From: Heterotrichella gracilis
Lineage: Eukaryota > Sar > Xanthophyceae > Tribonematales > Xanthonemataceae
Reading direction: 5' to 3'
DNA: 64,000 bases
Assembly: GCA_032358255.1 (NCBI GenBank)
Contig: JAULBX010014203.1
Coordinates: forward strand, 32,334-96,333
In this document: piece by piece, positions 36,481 to 47,267 of the stretch
Position numbering within the stretch: position 1 is the stretch's first letter
Layout of the letters: the number at the start of each line of letters is the position of its first letter
Program-made: the position numbers and the translations under genes
Notes under the pieces: generated by a model
Database searches by the model: none
What the model saw: only the letters and a program-made list of their open reading frames with translations
Told to the model about the DNA's origin: nothing

Positions 36481-37485
36481 GGTGCCAAGCGGCCGGCTGT
36501 GCTGCTTAGTTGAAGGTATCTGCCACTGGGACTATTGAGCTATGCAGGCATTGGGGGTTGGATGCTATGGGTGTGTGGGGTGGGGAAGCACCCCAGCGCA
36601 TGCCACTGTGTATGGGTGGTACAAGGACTGGGCAGCGCAACAGGTAGGGTCAGCAGCAGCACGGTTGACGGTTAGGTAAGACCTGGAGCGTAAACGGAGT
36701 TGAAGTTGAAGGTGAAGCTGCTCACGGGTTGTCTATATGCATGCGCTATGTGCCAAGTGGATGGGGACTGCAGTAGATTGATGCATGCATGCATTGTGAT
36801 GTTGCATGAAAACTTTCAAATTGTTGCATGAAAACGTGCAAATTGAGTACATGCCGTAACAATAAACGTATCGGACTTCATATACAAGTGAGCGTCGCGT
36901 ACAGCGCCGTCAGTAACATTAGAGAGATGCGGCATGCATGCAGCCCACCCGAAACCTTGAACCTGCTACAGCAAGCGAGGCAGGCAGCTGATGGAAGTAG
37001 ATACTTGGTGCTCCAGCAACAGTTTCAAAGCTTAGCAGTTGTTCGTTGGTCAGTCGTTTAAAGTGTAAACAACAGCTGACGTGGACAGCTCCGGGATCGC
37101 CCACCTCAGCAACTTATTGGTAGGTGTGGTTTGCTTGGAACATACGGAAGAGTTAACCGTAGTTGTTCCCTAGTGCGCGCCTAGGGTCAGACTAGGCTGC
37201 TATCATCTGCTTGTGTATAACGTCCGTCGCAGCCAGCGAGTGCATAGGTCTGGTTAGGTTGGTTGATGAGCGTTGTGAGTGAGCACATTTGCGTCCAGGC
37301 ACCTTGAGCACAGGCACGAGATATGTTTAAAAACCTCCTTCTAGTAACCTTTTACACTGGGGGGGCTTTGCGTAATCAAACTCGTGACCGATACCTGCTC
37401 GAGAGGGCTGAGGTGTAGAACTGTTGACCATCGCCCGACCCTGGTACCACTGTTGTCCGCTCCTCTCTGCAGGGCAGAGTTTAGT
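36481..37485. other. Divergent upstream region of NAD synthetase and lipase
   Basis: About 1 kb between two divergent start codons, with no supported exon. It includes a TGCATGCATGCAT run at 36780-36793 and a short direct repeat (TGTTGCATGAAAAC/TTGTTGCATGAAAACG) at about 36802-36837. The frame of lipase exon 1 stays open upstream to 37384 but only from a GTG. Confidence 0.4.
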
Positions 37486-40389
37486 ATGGTGGTCCCAAAG
37501 CCCTTGATGCAGCACTGGCTAAACGTGGGTAGCCAGCCTCTTCGCTCTGTTTACACGACTTGCTCCTCCTTCACCAACGCATGCCTGCCTCGCGGTGTGT
37601 GGAGCTTCCAAGGTCAACTCAACACCAACCCTCAACCTGTCAAACACAACCTGCATCCAAGGCTCTCAGCTTCCCTATCAATCCGCAACCAATCCCCCTT
37701 GCCATCAAGTGTGCACCACCACCACCACCACCATCACACCCACCACCGCCAGGCCCACAGCCACACCCACAGCCAGCTGCGCCACACCGACCTCTATGCA
37801 GCGGCGTTCGTTGCTAAGCTGAGTGGTTGGTGCTACCAGCCCACACACGAGCTGGAGAAGCTGACTGCAGCCGAAGGCTTGACGCTGGTGGCCCACGGCA
37901 AGACCCACTTCACCAGGTGGTATGTTGTGGATGGTGACCTGCAGACTGCTGTAGACGCCTGTGAAACAGCCTACATACACCGCAAGCGAGCAAAGCGAAG
38001 ATCAGGCGGTGCAACAGAGCACACAGCGGCTGTGACCGAGGACTCATTGGGACCGGGGGTGAGGCCCGAGGTTGGGCAAGGGGCACGGGATGGCGTGAGT
38101 AACAGGGAGGATGCCTCGCAGGCGTCTACGAATGGCAGTCAGCAGCAAGGTGGCCAACGTGACCGGTTTGTGCTCATCAGAGGGGTGGTGTGGAGGTGAG
38201 GGCCCGAGTACTTGAGAGAGGACCGATTTATTCGAGATAGTTATGAGCAGCTGCCAGCCGAGATGCATATGTGTGGGATATCTGTCACTAGTGGGGGGGC
38301 GGAATGGCACCGCTGTTTTTCCTATGAAATGGCTATGTGCCATTAGCCACAGCAGAATGGCTATGCTGCTTTCCAGGGCCTGTTTTCTCGGAGAGCCAGC
38401 TGCCTCATGCTGCAGCTGACAGTGGGAAGGTTTTGGGCAAGAAATATTGGGCGGACCGGGGGACGGGCTGGTGCAGACTGCATGTAACAAAGCCTTTACG
38501 CTGATATCCGCATTGTTGCAGGAGTGCTGATGTGCAACTGTACCGGCTATGGGAGGGGTTGGCAAAGGTCTGGCCAGTGCCCTTTGCTGCACAGGGCACG
38601 GTACCTACAGGGGTGCTGCAAGTGCATGCGGGAGTAGGGGAGATGGCCAGCCAGCTGTACAACGAGCTGCTGCCACACATTGCAGCTGCTGAGTGCAGGG
38701 TTGTATTTGCAGGTGCGCATGGCAAGGCATGTACACCAATCCACTGTGGTATGGTTGCATGCAATACCCACCACCATGTGTGTACTGCGCGGCGTCTGAT
38801 TTGAATGCAGTGAGTGGTTGCTGGGCAACAACATCAATGACAATGGGGACTCTCATGCTCACTTAACGTGCCATCGTGATTTTAATTGCCCTATCAGCCA
38901 TGCATAGTAACACTTGCATGCACTTGGGCCATGTGCATGCACATACAGTTCCTCATTGTAAGGTTGTTGCCGCATGTGTAGTGGCAACGGATGCGCACAC
39001 CCATACAGCCATTTGCAGTATCCAGAAGGGTTGCATGCGGAAAGCACACTCATACAATAGGACACCCTACACATGATTCCACCCCACAGGCCACTCACTG
39101 GGCGGCGCCCTGGCTGTGCTCCTGTGCTGCCTCACACGCGTGCACATGGGCCTGGCACCCTCTCGCCTGGCCTGCCTCACGTTTGGGTCACCGCCTGTGC
39201 TGTCACATGTGGATGGGGAGGGAGGGGAAGAGATCCTCAAGGTGAGGAGCTGTTGCGGTTGCTGGCAAAGACATGCCGGCAGCCTGCCACAAGGCGTCAT
39301 CAGGGTGTTGGCATGGTGTGACATGTGTCCAATCCAGTTGGTGCATGCGCTGGTCAGACCACAGGACTGATATGCAGCACAAATGCCCTGTCCATGTTTC
39401 CCATGTGCGCTCCCCCTTGCCATATGCTTTAAAGTGGTTCAGATCAATGCACACCGCCATGAGCCATGTATAGATACTACGAAGCAAATAGATCTTGAGG
39501 AATGATGGATTGAGGAATGTGGCTGCCATGTGTGTTGCCACCATCACCACAGGCACTTGCCCTCCCCAGCTCCACCATCTGCAACTATGTGCTTGACAAC
39601 GACCCCGTGCCGCGTGCCATGCTGGCTGTTGACCCCACCTTCAGCTGGGTGAGGGAGAGCGTGTGGGGCGGGAGGCTGCTGGAGTGGCGCCAGTGGCTGA
39701 TGGGGGGGAGGGTGCCCTTCTCACCCACACGTTTCCTGTACGACACAGTGGGCGCAATGTACCTCATTCGATGGGATGCACACGACAGGTGCGGCACCAC
39801 CAGGAGTGCTTTTAGTATCTCATGACCAGTTACCTGCCGTTCCTGCATTCATGTGACGTATTTACTCTCATCACTGGCACCCATGAAGATCAGTATGACA
39901 ATACATATGTGATATTCTGCCTGGCATGATGTCCCTCAATAGCATGATATTCAACAGAACTTGAATTACAAAAGAAAGCTATGGGGCTCATCGATGATGG
40001 ATTGCATGAAAACCTATTCAGAGTCAGAGTTTGGTGGTTCTGCAAGGTGGCAAGTACTTTGGCGGTCATGAAATACACGTGCATGCTCTTGATGTTGCAT
40101 GGAGCCCCTCCCTTCCGGGACCAGACGCCCAGATACATGCCCATAACTGTGTTAGGATTGGATGTGTGTGCGCAGAACGCGCGTGAAGGCGCTTACCCCC
40201 AGCGAGCAGGAGGCGCAGCTGCGCATGAGCGCCTCCGAGCTGGTGGAGGCACCCAGGCGCCTGCTGCAGGCCGTGCTGGACCACCACCACGCAGCATATG
40301 AACATGACCTGCGGGTGGCGGCGGAGGAGATGCACCGGGTGGCGGGGAAGGGGGAGGGGCAGGGGACGGCCCAGCCAGCCGCAAAATAG
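37486..40389 (+). CDS. Class 3 lipase (alpha/beta hydrolase), possibly organellar
   Basis: Exons: 37486-38195, 38522-38712, 39090-39241, 39553-39788 and 40176-40389, giving 500 residues. The start is the first in-frame ATG (MVVPKPLMQHWLNVGS). The first about 80 residues are Ser/Arg/Pro-rich without acidic residues and may be an organelle transit peptide. An eight-His run (about residues 76-83) follows. The lipase 3 core shows FVLIRGVVWRSADVQLY, HAGVGEMASQLYNELLPHI, the nucleophile elbow GHSLGGALAVLL (Ser303), FGSPPV, and NYVLDNDPVPRAM with the usual catalytic Asp. Between the region before VLIRG and the motif sits a polar insertion of about 60 residues (RSGGATEHTAAV...). The family hydrolyses acyl glycerols or galactolipids; substrate and location are not shown by sequence. 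Confidence 0.85.
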
Positions 40390-40636
40390 CTGTAGACGAT
40401 AGGCTCGTGATGTTCTGGAATGGTATTTCGCTCAGCAGGGGCTGTGCAAGGGCTCATCTGGTCATACTGACAGCAATTGGATGGCCCCTCACTGAGTTAT
40501 GGTGCTTTTTATGAGTTAGTAAATTGAATCAGCATGCAGTGCCAGGCACTGTTTGCCAGACATTGGTCACGTGTCAAGGGACAACCTTGGGATAATTGCC
40601 AAGTTGAACTCAGTGAGTGCGCGCATTGTAGACAGG

Positions 40637-40662
40637 TGGAATATATATTAATATATATTCCA
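40637..40662. repeat. Perfect 26-base palindrome (AT-rich)
   Basis: The half-site TGGAATATATATT is followed directly by its exact reverse complement. Confidence 0.9.
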
Positions 40663-40841
40663 ATCTGCTTAAATTTTTTGTTCATGTTATATCGCGGCCG
40701 CCATGCATTACTGCTTGGCCAGGCACATCTTCCATTAATGGATTTTGCAAACTTTTGGATGGATTAAATTATCTGACCCATTCTCCTTGTAAATCTATGG
40801 TGTGAGATACTTGGACACGCACTGCTGCCAGCACGTGTACA

Positions 40842-40867
40842 TTGCAATTGCTCGCGAGCAATTGCAA
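40842..40867. repeat. Perfect 26-base palindrome with TCGCGA centre
   Basis: The half-site TTGCAATTGCTCG is followed directly by its exact reverse complement. Confidence 0.9.
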
Positions 40868-42679
40868 CAGTGTACCGTGCATGCACGCGTGTAGGCCTGA
40901 AAGAAAGAAACAGAACGCCCCCACACACGGCGGCAAACCACAACCACCAATGTTGAAAAACACAGACAAGCCGGGCAGCAACCAGTGGAACATGGCGTGG
41001 GTAACAAGGGCATAGCACCTAAGCATAGCCCCGATTAATGTCTGTCAGTGTACGAGTCACGGGGAGCAAAGTACGAGCTGGCGGTGGTAAAGCGAGGAAG
41101 GGTGAGGCGTGAATTATTAGGCTGGGCTGACGTGGCGAGGGGTGGCGGTGGGGGTTGGGCAGGCTGAGCGGACGGACCAGGGGATTGCAGAGGCTGGGGT
41201 ACACTAGGGCGGGCATCGTGACTGCTGGTAGGGTGGCGAGGCTGGGGTTGAGGGGGGCAGCCTGTAAAGATGGCCAGCCAGCTGTGCACTGCCCATTGAC
41301 AACTTGACAAGCTCACATTGTGAGCTGCTAAGTTATTGCCTCGGATGAGGGCAAAGTCGCTTTACAGGAATGGCACTGAGAGCGCACGGCAGGGTATATG
41401 CAGCAACCACTGCTGCAACTGTGGTCATTCCAATACCCACCACCAGTGCATTGTAAACCAGCCTGGAAGCATAATTGAAGGCATGCAACTTCATCAAGTT
41501 TGTATGATGTTAAAAGCAAAGAATGATGACATCATGTGGCCAACGATATATGCTATGCATGCACGCATCATACACACATTGCACGTCATGGACATGATGA
41601 TTACCCTTGATTCTAGATCCACAAGAACTTCTGAAGAAGGTTGAACCCCATTCAAAGAAGTACATCACATCCACAATATAAAAGAGTGGATGCAAAATTC
41701 AAAGACAATTGTGGCCATGTCATTGAAAAAGAAAAGATGACTGTTACAGACGTATGCCTGAACATAGCAACTAACCCTTTCAAAGTAAAAGAAAAAGTTT
41801 TGACAGTGTGGCACAGCCCCTATCACAACACGATATGCATGCATGGGAATATTCCAATACACACGTATAACTAGCTACCATGCGTATTGCACATTGCGCC
41901 TCCTCCTAAAAAGTACGTCATTGCTGTCACTTGCAAGTTCATGAGTGTTCAACAGTTCATTTCGAAATCCTTGAGACACTGTACAAGGCTGCCGCACATG
42001 CATTTGCAGTACTACACGTGCTACCGATACACGCATTTGCAATACTGCGTTGCAAGCAACTTGCTAGAAATTGATCAGGTAGTACGTGGAATTGGAAATG
42101 CATGAAATTGGCGTACCTAGCGCTGCTGTGAGTTGCGAAACCTGACATAGCCAATTGGCATACTTGTGAGTACCTAACTATTGGGCACAAATTGCGCAGT
42201 GCCATCAATGGCATGGTGAATGCGTTCAAGAAAAATTCAAGCAGATATAACTGTCAGAAAACAAGAGATCACATTAAGCAGAATAATTATGCAAATGTGT
42301 TATTGATTGAACAAGCCGCAAAAATCTGTGCTATGCGACAACCCCTGCTGGGGAGGAGGCAGAACCATGGTAATGTTTAGTCCCTCTAGACTGTACGTTT
42401 GTGGGAAGATCTTATGCAACAGATAGCAATGTACACTGCTGAGATATGTGAGGGGTTTCTGGTAGCTGGCAAAGGCGGAACAGAATATATGGCACGCAAT
42501 AATTGCGTTGCATTTCAACTTCTAAGTTCAACAGAAACGTACCACTGGTAACGGTTCGTGGCTGATCTTGAAACACACTGACATAGCATGAGAATGAGAA
42601 CTCTTGGCCTGGGCAATGTAGGTGAGAAGGGCAACTTGTTAACAAGTCAGATCTCGAATGTTTGCTGAGAAAGGCACAA

Positions 42680-45600
42680 CTATCCCACCTTGCGAGGAGG
42701 CGGACTGCGCTTCAAGTTGTGCTTTTTCTTTGCATATCTCCTGTACACCTTTGGGGGTGGTCTCTTGGTAGATGGCTGCTTTCTTGGGGGTGGAGACTTT
42801 GCCTTTGGTGGTGGGGACTTTGCCTTTAATGACGGAGATTTTGCCTTTAACGGTGGAGACTTTGCCTTAGGCGGTGGACGGTGCGTCAGGCTGGTCGTTG
42901 TTTTGGCAGGTGGTGGTGGTTTGGATACAGTGACCTTGGGTGGAGGACGTTTGGTGGATGGAGGGGGGCGCTTGCTTGGCGGCGGAGACTTGAGCTTTGG
43001 TGGTGGGGACTTTGGCTTTGGTGGTGGGGACTTTGGTTTTGGTGGTGGGGACTTTGGCTTTGGTGGTGGAGACTTTGGCTTTGGCGGTGGGGACTTTGGC
43101 TTTGGCGGTGGGGGCTTGACCTTTGGTGGCGGGGATACTGCCTTTGGTGGTGGTGGGACTGGGCCTTGCAATCCTGAAGTTGTGTCTGAAGGTGGGGGCC
43201 GTGGTAATGGTTGGGAAGTGGCGGTTGGTGGGCTGGGTGATGGTGTTGGCGGTGGTGGTCTGGGAGATGGTTTTGGTGGTGGGGGTGGGCTGGGGGATGG
43301 TTTTGGTGGCGGTGATGCTCGGGGGGATGGTGGTGATGGTGGCAGTGGTGGCGGCCCTGGGCACACAATCTGCTGGGGTAGGGCAGGCAACGCCTTCTTG
43401 CCGTTCACTGCAGCAGCCTGCAGATGCAAACACATTTAAATAACACACAATTCCTCATACTTATGGTGTCAAAACTGTCCAAGCCCTGCTGTGCCTAGAA
43501 GCAGAGATGCACACGTGAAACCATGCGGAAGCGTAGCAAAAATGCCGTGTACATTAAATATTGCAATGGGAGGATGGCAGGTGTGCGATTCGTACCCTCG
43601 CATTAAAGTAGCTATATTGCGCCACCACAGTCTTTGCCCCCGTTGAGTTGTAGTCAAAATCAAACAAGCCATACTGGCCTGGAAAGCAGCAGTGATGGAT
43701 CTCCCACACCAGGTTCCCCTTGAAGCCTGCCACATTCGCTGCATTGGTCACATGGAACATGGGGGTGTCCCTGCACTGATGGAACTGCCAGTAGGATGCC
43801 ATGTCGTCCCCGTACTCCTCCAGTATAATCGGCTTGGTCACATTGTCCGCCACTGCCTTCAGGTCGTTGAACCACCACTGGAAGTACTCACTCGCCACCT
43901 GGTCCGCACTGAACCCAAAGGCTTGAGGGTAGAAATGGGTGGTGGCAAAGTCGATGGTTGGCAAGGCGATGTTGCGGTCAAAGTCCACCCCTTTGCTACC
44001 TGCACAGGACAAGCACCATGGGTTCAGATGTTGTGCAGGCACACTTTACCGCTCTGCCTCCTTAGCAAGATATGCACTAGTGTGGCATGTGAACCCTGGA
44101 CAAATCTCCACAAAAAAACCCACCGTACTGTGAATCAGGAAGGGAATCTTTTTAATGTAACCCCTGGGAATGCAGGGCATCCAGTGTGATCCCCCACCCA
44201 CGCATGACATTGTGACAGTGTGACATGATTGTGGTTTGAAAACACAATTGAGACAAGAACTGCCACTGATGCCACTGCATGCATGCAGTGTCATCCCAGG
44301 GATCAGCAGCAGATGACATAAAAATATTACAAGATTTATAAGGACTTTACCAGCTTACATACAGAGATTATAAATTATAAATTTAGTTCTATTATTTCTT
44401 AAAATTCCATTAAAATTTTAATAATTGATTTTCAGGGTTTTTAAAATTTAGCAAGGGGTACCATTGCTTACCACTGTTCATCCAGTTCCTGAACCATGTG
44501 TCTGGCAGCGGGTCCCTGAGGGGTCCTGATGCGCGGTAGCCCTCCTCCCCGGTGCACACCATGTGGTTGGGGTCAAGGCTCTTCACATACGCGGACATCT
44601 GCTTCACCCAACTGTAGATCATGCTGCCCCCTGCCAGGCCCCTGTTCTTCTCGTAGTTGTCACGCGTGTTGGGCTCATTCATCAGCTCCCAGGAGAAAAT
44701 GGCAGGGTCGTTCTTGTAGGGTAGGCCGGTGCGCGTGTTGGTCCGCCCGACAACCTTCTTGATGTATGCGGTGAAATTGGAGCGGACTTTGGTGTTGTTG
44801 AAAAATTGCTCAAAGTCAGTACCCTTGCCCAACACGTGGTCCACCCACCACTGCGCCCCGCCGTAAAAGTCCCAGCGATTGGAGAGTGTCATGATGAGGC
44901 GGATGCCATTCAGTCCCGCTTGCTGCACCACATAGTCCAGGCGCTGCAGGGAGGACTCGTTGTACACGCCCGGTGCGCTCTGGATGGGGTAGGGCACCGG
45001 GCTGGCATTGTACTCGCTGCCGTCGCCGTTGGAAAAAGCCCATATGCGCATCACCTTCACCCCCTTGCTGGCGTGGATCTGTGCGCCACATGAATGACAG
45101 GTCATGCCAGGCATAACTGTCTCTGTCTGCAATTCTTAAGTCAATCATCACTGCTCTAGCCACTGGCAGGTTCTCACGCAATTGCACTCTTGAGAGTGGC
45201 CTATGATATAAATATGTGGCATGCAGCGCTCAGCAACCAGCGTCAAGCTTGCAGGGCAACAACATGTTGAGGACAGGACTGGCATATGCACATTGGGGTC
45301 CTGACCTGCATCATCTGCGCAACCTGTGCTTCCCCTAGCTTAGGGTCCACCATGGCGGCATAGAAGGCGTTGGTTCCTACAGGGTAAAACACCTGGCCGT
45401 TGACCACGAAGTTGCCCCCGCTGGTGCCCACAATGCCTGACACGGGGGTGGGGATGCTCTGCAGCAAGGGGGGCAGGCTCAGTGCTTTGCACAAAGAAAG
45501 GGACTCCAGGCAGAGGATAACCTGAGGGTGGCGATGGCGCTGTGCAAAGGGACAACAGGTTGTGGAAGCTTGGCATTGGATTGGCTCTTATCTTGTACCA

Positions 45601-46077
45601 CGTTTGAGGGTTGGTCCACTGCCAGAGCAAGGGGGTAGTGCCCGCTTACCTGTGTGAACCGTTGCTGCGTGTTCTTCAGGTGTGCAAGCCACTCCGGTAT
45701 GCCGCCATACTTGCGCTGGTTCAGCTCGTCGTCGGACATTCGATCTGCTGTGGCAGATTGGTGGGCGGATACCAGCAGCAGCAGGAAAGCTACAACCCAC
45801 GATCTGCACACCGGGGCACCAGTCAGTTGGGGATAGCTACCTACCCCTAGGTGTGTCCGTGCAACATGGTCAACACAGTGTCCACTGGTCTGCAGTGCAG
45901 CGCCTGGCATGCACTAGGCGGGCGGACCAGGTTAGTCAGGTTCACAGGGTTCGAGCGAGGCCAAACGTAGTGTGTGGCACCCCTTCCCGTCCCACCCAGT
46001 CCGAGCCCAGGGTGACTGTCGCAGTTTTTACCACACATTATACGTGCAAACTCTTACCTTCGGCTTAACTTGGCCAT
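42680..46077 (-). CDS. Secreted GH5 beta-mannanase with hydroxyproline-rich tail
   Basis: Predicted endo-1,4-beta-mannosidase acting on mannan in the cell wall or medium. Exons: 46077-46058, 45803-45650, 45458-45306, 45078-44472, 43999-43596 and 43417-42680, giving 691 residues. The signal peptide is MAKLSRRSWVVAFLLLLVSA. The GH5 domain (about residues 65-445) begins NFVVNGQVFYPVGTNAFYAA and has VMRIWAFSNGDG, the acid/base Glu244 in SWELMNEPN, THFYPQ, the nucleophile Glu373 in ILEEYGDD, and VWEIHH near the end. Residues from about 447 are a Pro/Lys/Ser tail of repeated PPPKPKS and PPPKAKS units, like plant and algal hydroxyproline-rich glycoproteins, which suggests anchoring to the wall. The frame ends at GTGGGATAG right after a possible donor, so a further small exon cannot be excluded. 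Confidence 0.9.
42690..43330 (-). repeat. Tandem repeats coding the Pro-rich mannanase tail
   Basis: Imperfect 21-base units encode PPPKPKS/PPPKAKS heptads, most regular at about 43000-43110, with longer (SP)n and PPPKPSPSPP blocks on either side. Such repeats expand and contract easily. Confidence 0.8.
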
Positions 46078-46643
46078 CTTGCATAGACAGCCGGGCTGCA
46101 GCGAGCACCCTTGTTCAGCGCCCCCACGATTGTGCCATGTCTCCAAGTAGATGCATGCACCGCGGCGACGACGATCACTAGGAACAATCGTCTAAGAAGT
46201 TTGAGCAATTCCTCGTTGACCAAGCTGCCAACCCAAAAGTAGCTAAAACCACCCCAAGTTTAAGCGATAAAAGATAGAAGCGAAGATGCTGCAATTGTAA
46301 GCAGGGCGCAATTATAGATCCCCCGACAGGTGGCATGCATGCAAAGGCGGCACAACGGATTCGAATAGGGCTATTGATCAATATCTCCGCCACAGCTTAG
46401 ACACAGGTAACCTACGTTTAAGGCGCCCACGTCTTTAACTAAGAGTACGCCGCGGTTCAACCGTTTAGCAGGCGCGGCACACTGATGGGGCAACTTTCAG
46501 GGGAAGGAACTTTGAAAAATGGTGTGCCCTGTGCTGTAAACGGTGTGGCCGGGTTATTAGTATGCTGGCAAGCATACCACTTGCACTCGGTTTGCACTCG
46601 TCAACTTAATTTCAAGTTTGCCAGCCCTAAGGACCTGCAGGTC
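46078..46643. other. Upstream region of the mannanase gene
   Basis: No supported exon. It should contain the mannanase promoter and perhaps that of the uncertain plus-strand gene at 46644. Confidence 0.35.
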
Positions 46644-47153
46644 ATGTCCCGCGCGGCTCGCTCCACGTGTGCACTCCTCCGCCTGCGACAACTACATGCC
46701 CCCCGTATGCTGCAGCGTATCCAGAGTTCTATATTTGCCCAGTAAGTTGGAGACACAAACTCTTACACTTACAGTGTACTTCTTTCCCTCGTAACGGGGT
46801 GGCACAGCATCTGCGCAGCCAGAACATGCTACACCCCTGCTCTGCCACTGGCAACCCTAGGCAGCCACAGCCACTGCAGTGCACAGGCAGCCCTGTTGGC
46901 GACTACACTGGGAAATGGTTTGAAACTTTTCCAGCTAGCGTTGATGTGGGCTCAGGAGTTGCACTCTACCCACCGTTCAGGAATTGCCAATAAAATATGT
47001 TGCCAATTTCCACAGACATATACTAGTGACTGTCTGACCGGCAGCGATGCAGAATTCCCTGCAACGGTTGCCACCAACGTGAATAGGATACCCAGAGTTG
47101 AGGAAATATACATCCCAAACACCTGCAGCACGAGCCTGCACACGCCTAAATAG
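46644..47153 (+). CDS. Uncertain small gene, possible mitochondrial leader
   Basis: The ATG at 46644 opens 32 codons (MSRAARSTCALLRLRQLHAP, then RMLQRIQSSIFA), rich in Arg, Leu and Ser with no acidic residue, like a mitochondrial targeting peptide, and ends at a consensus GTAAGT donor at 46742. Downstream acceptors at about 46806 or 46817 could join frames that stay open to the TAG at 47151-47153 or to the stop at 46993, but neither continuation resembles a known family. The SWR1 gene's likely 3' end (minus-strand TGTAA at 46773-46763) overlaps this model, which weakens it. Confidence 0.22.
46763..46773 (-). terminator. Double TGTAA poly(A) signal candidate for the SWR1 ATPase
   Basis: Two TGTAA pentamers in a row on the minus strand, about 500 bases after the stop at 47268. 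Confidence 0.4.
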
Positions 47154-47267
47154 CCCACACTGCTGTCCTATCACTGAAACGCTCTGAATCCTGTTGCCCT
47201 GTTCACACTGAAACGCTCGCAGCGCTATGTCTCAGGCCGTGACCCCGGAGTTGGACTGGCAGGCGTG

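Larger units (their letters stand above)
40390..42679. other. Convergent 3' intergenic region with palindromes
   Basis: About 2.3 kb between the stop of the lipase and the stop of the mannanase. TGTAA at 40788-40792 is a possible lipase poly(A) signal. Two perfect 26-base palindromes lie at 40637-40662 and 40842-40867. On the minus strand 41500-41330 could encode one hydrophobic stretch (ALVVGIGMTTVAAVVAAYTL), but I found no start or partner exon. From 41500 to 42650 the DNA is AT-rich and I see no gene. Confidence 0.4.

Noticed and set aside
37384-37485. Lipase start at 37384
   Set aside because: The codon there is GTG. The first in-frame ATG is at 37486, and the sequence between may be 5' UTR.
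41328-41519. Minus-strand hydrophobic stretch that might be an exon
   Set aside because: It has an acceptor-like CAG and ends in a stop, but no upstream exon, start codon or homology was found in the next kilobase.
42690-43439. 249-codon plus-strand Gly-rich open frame
   Set aside because: It is the mirror of the PPPKPKS repeats of the mannanase tail, which joins in phase to a complete GH5 domain and signal peptide on the minus strand.
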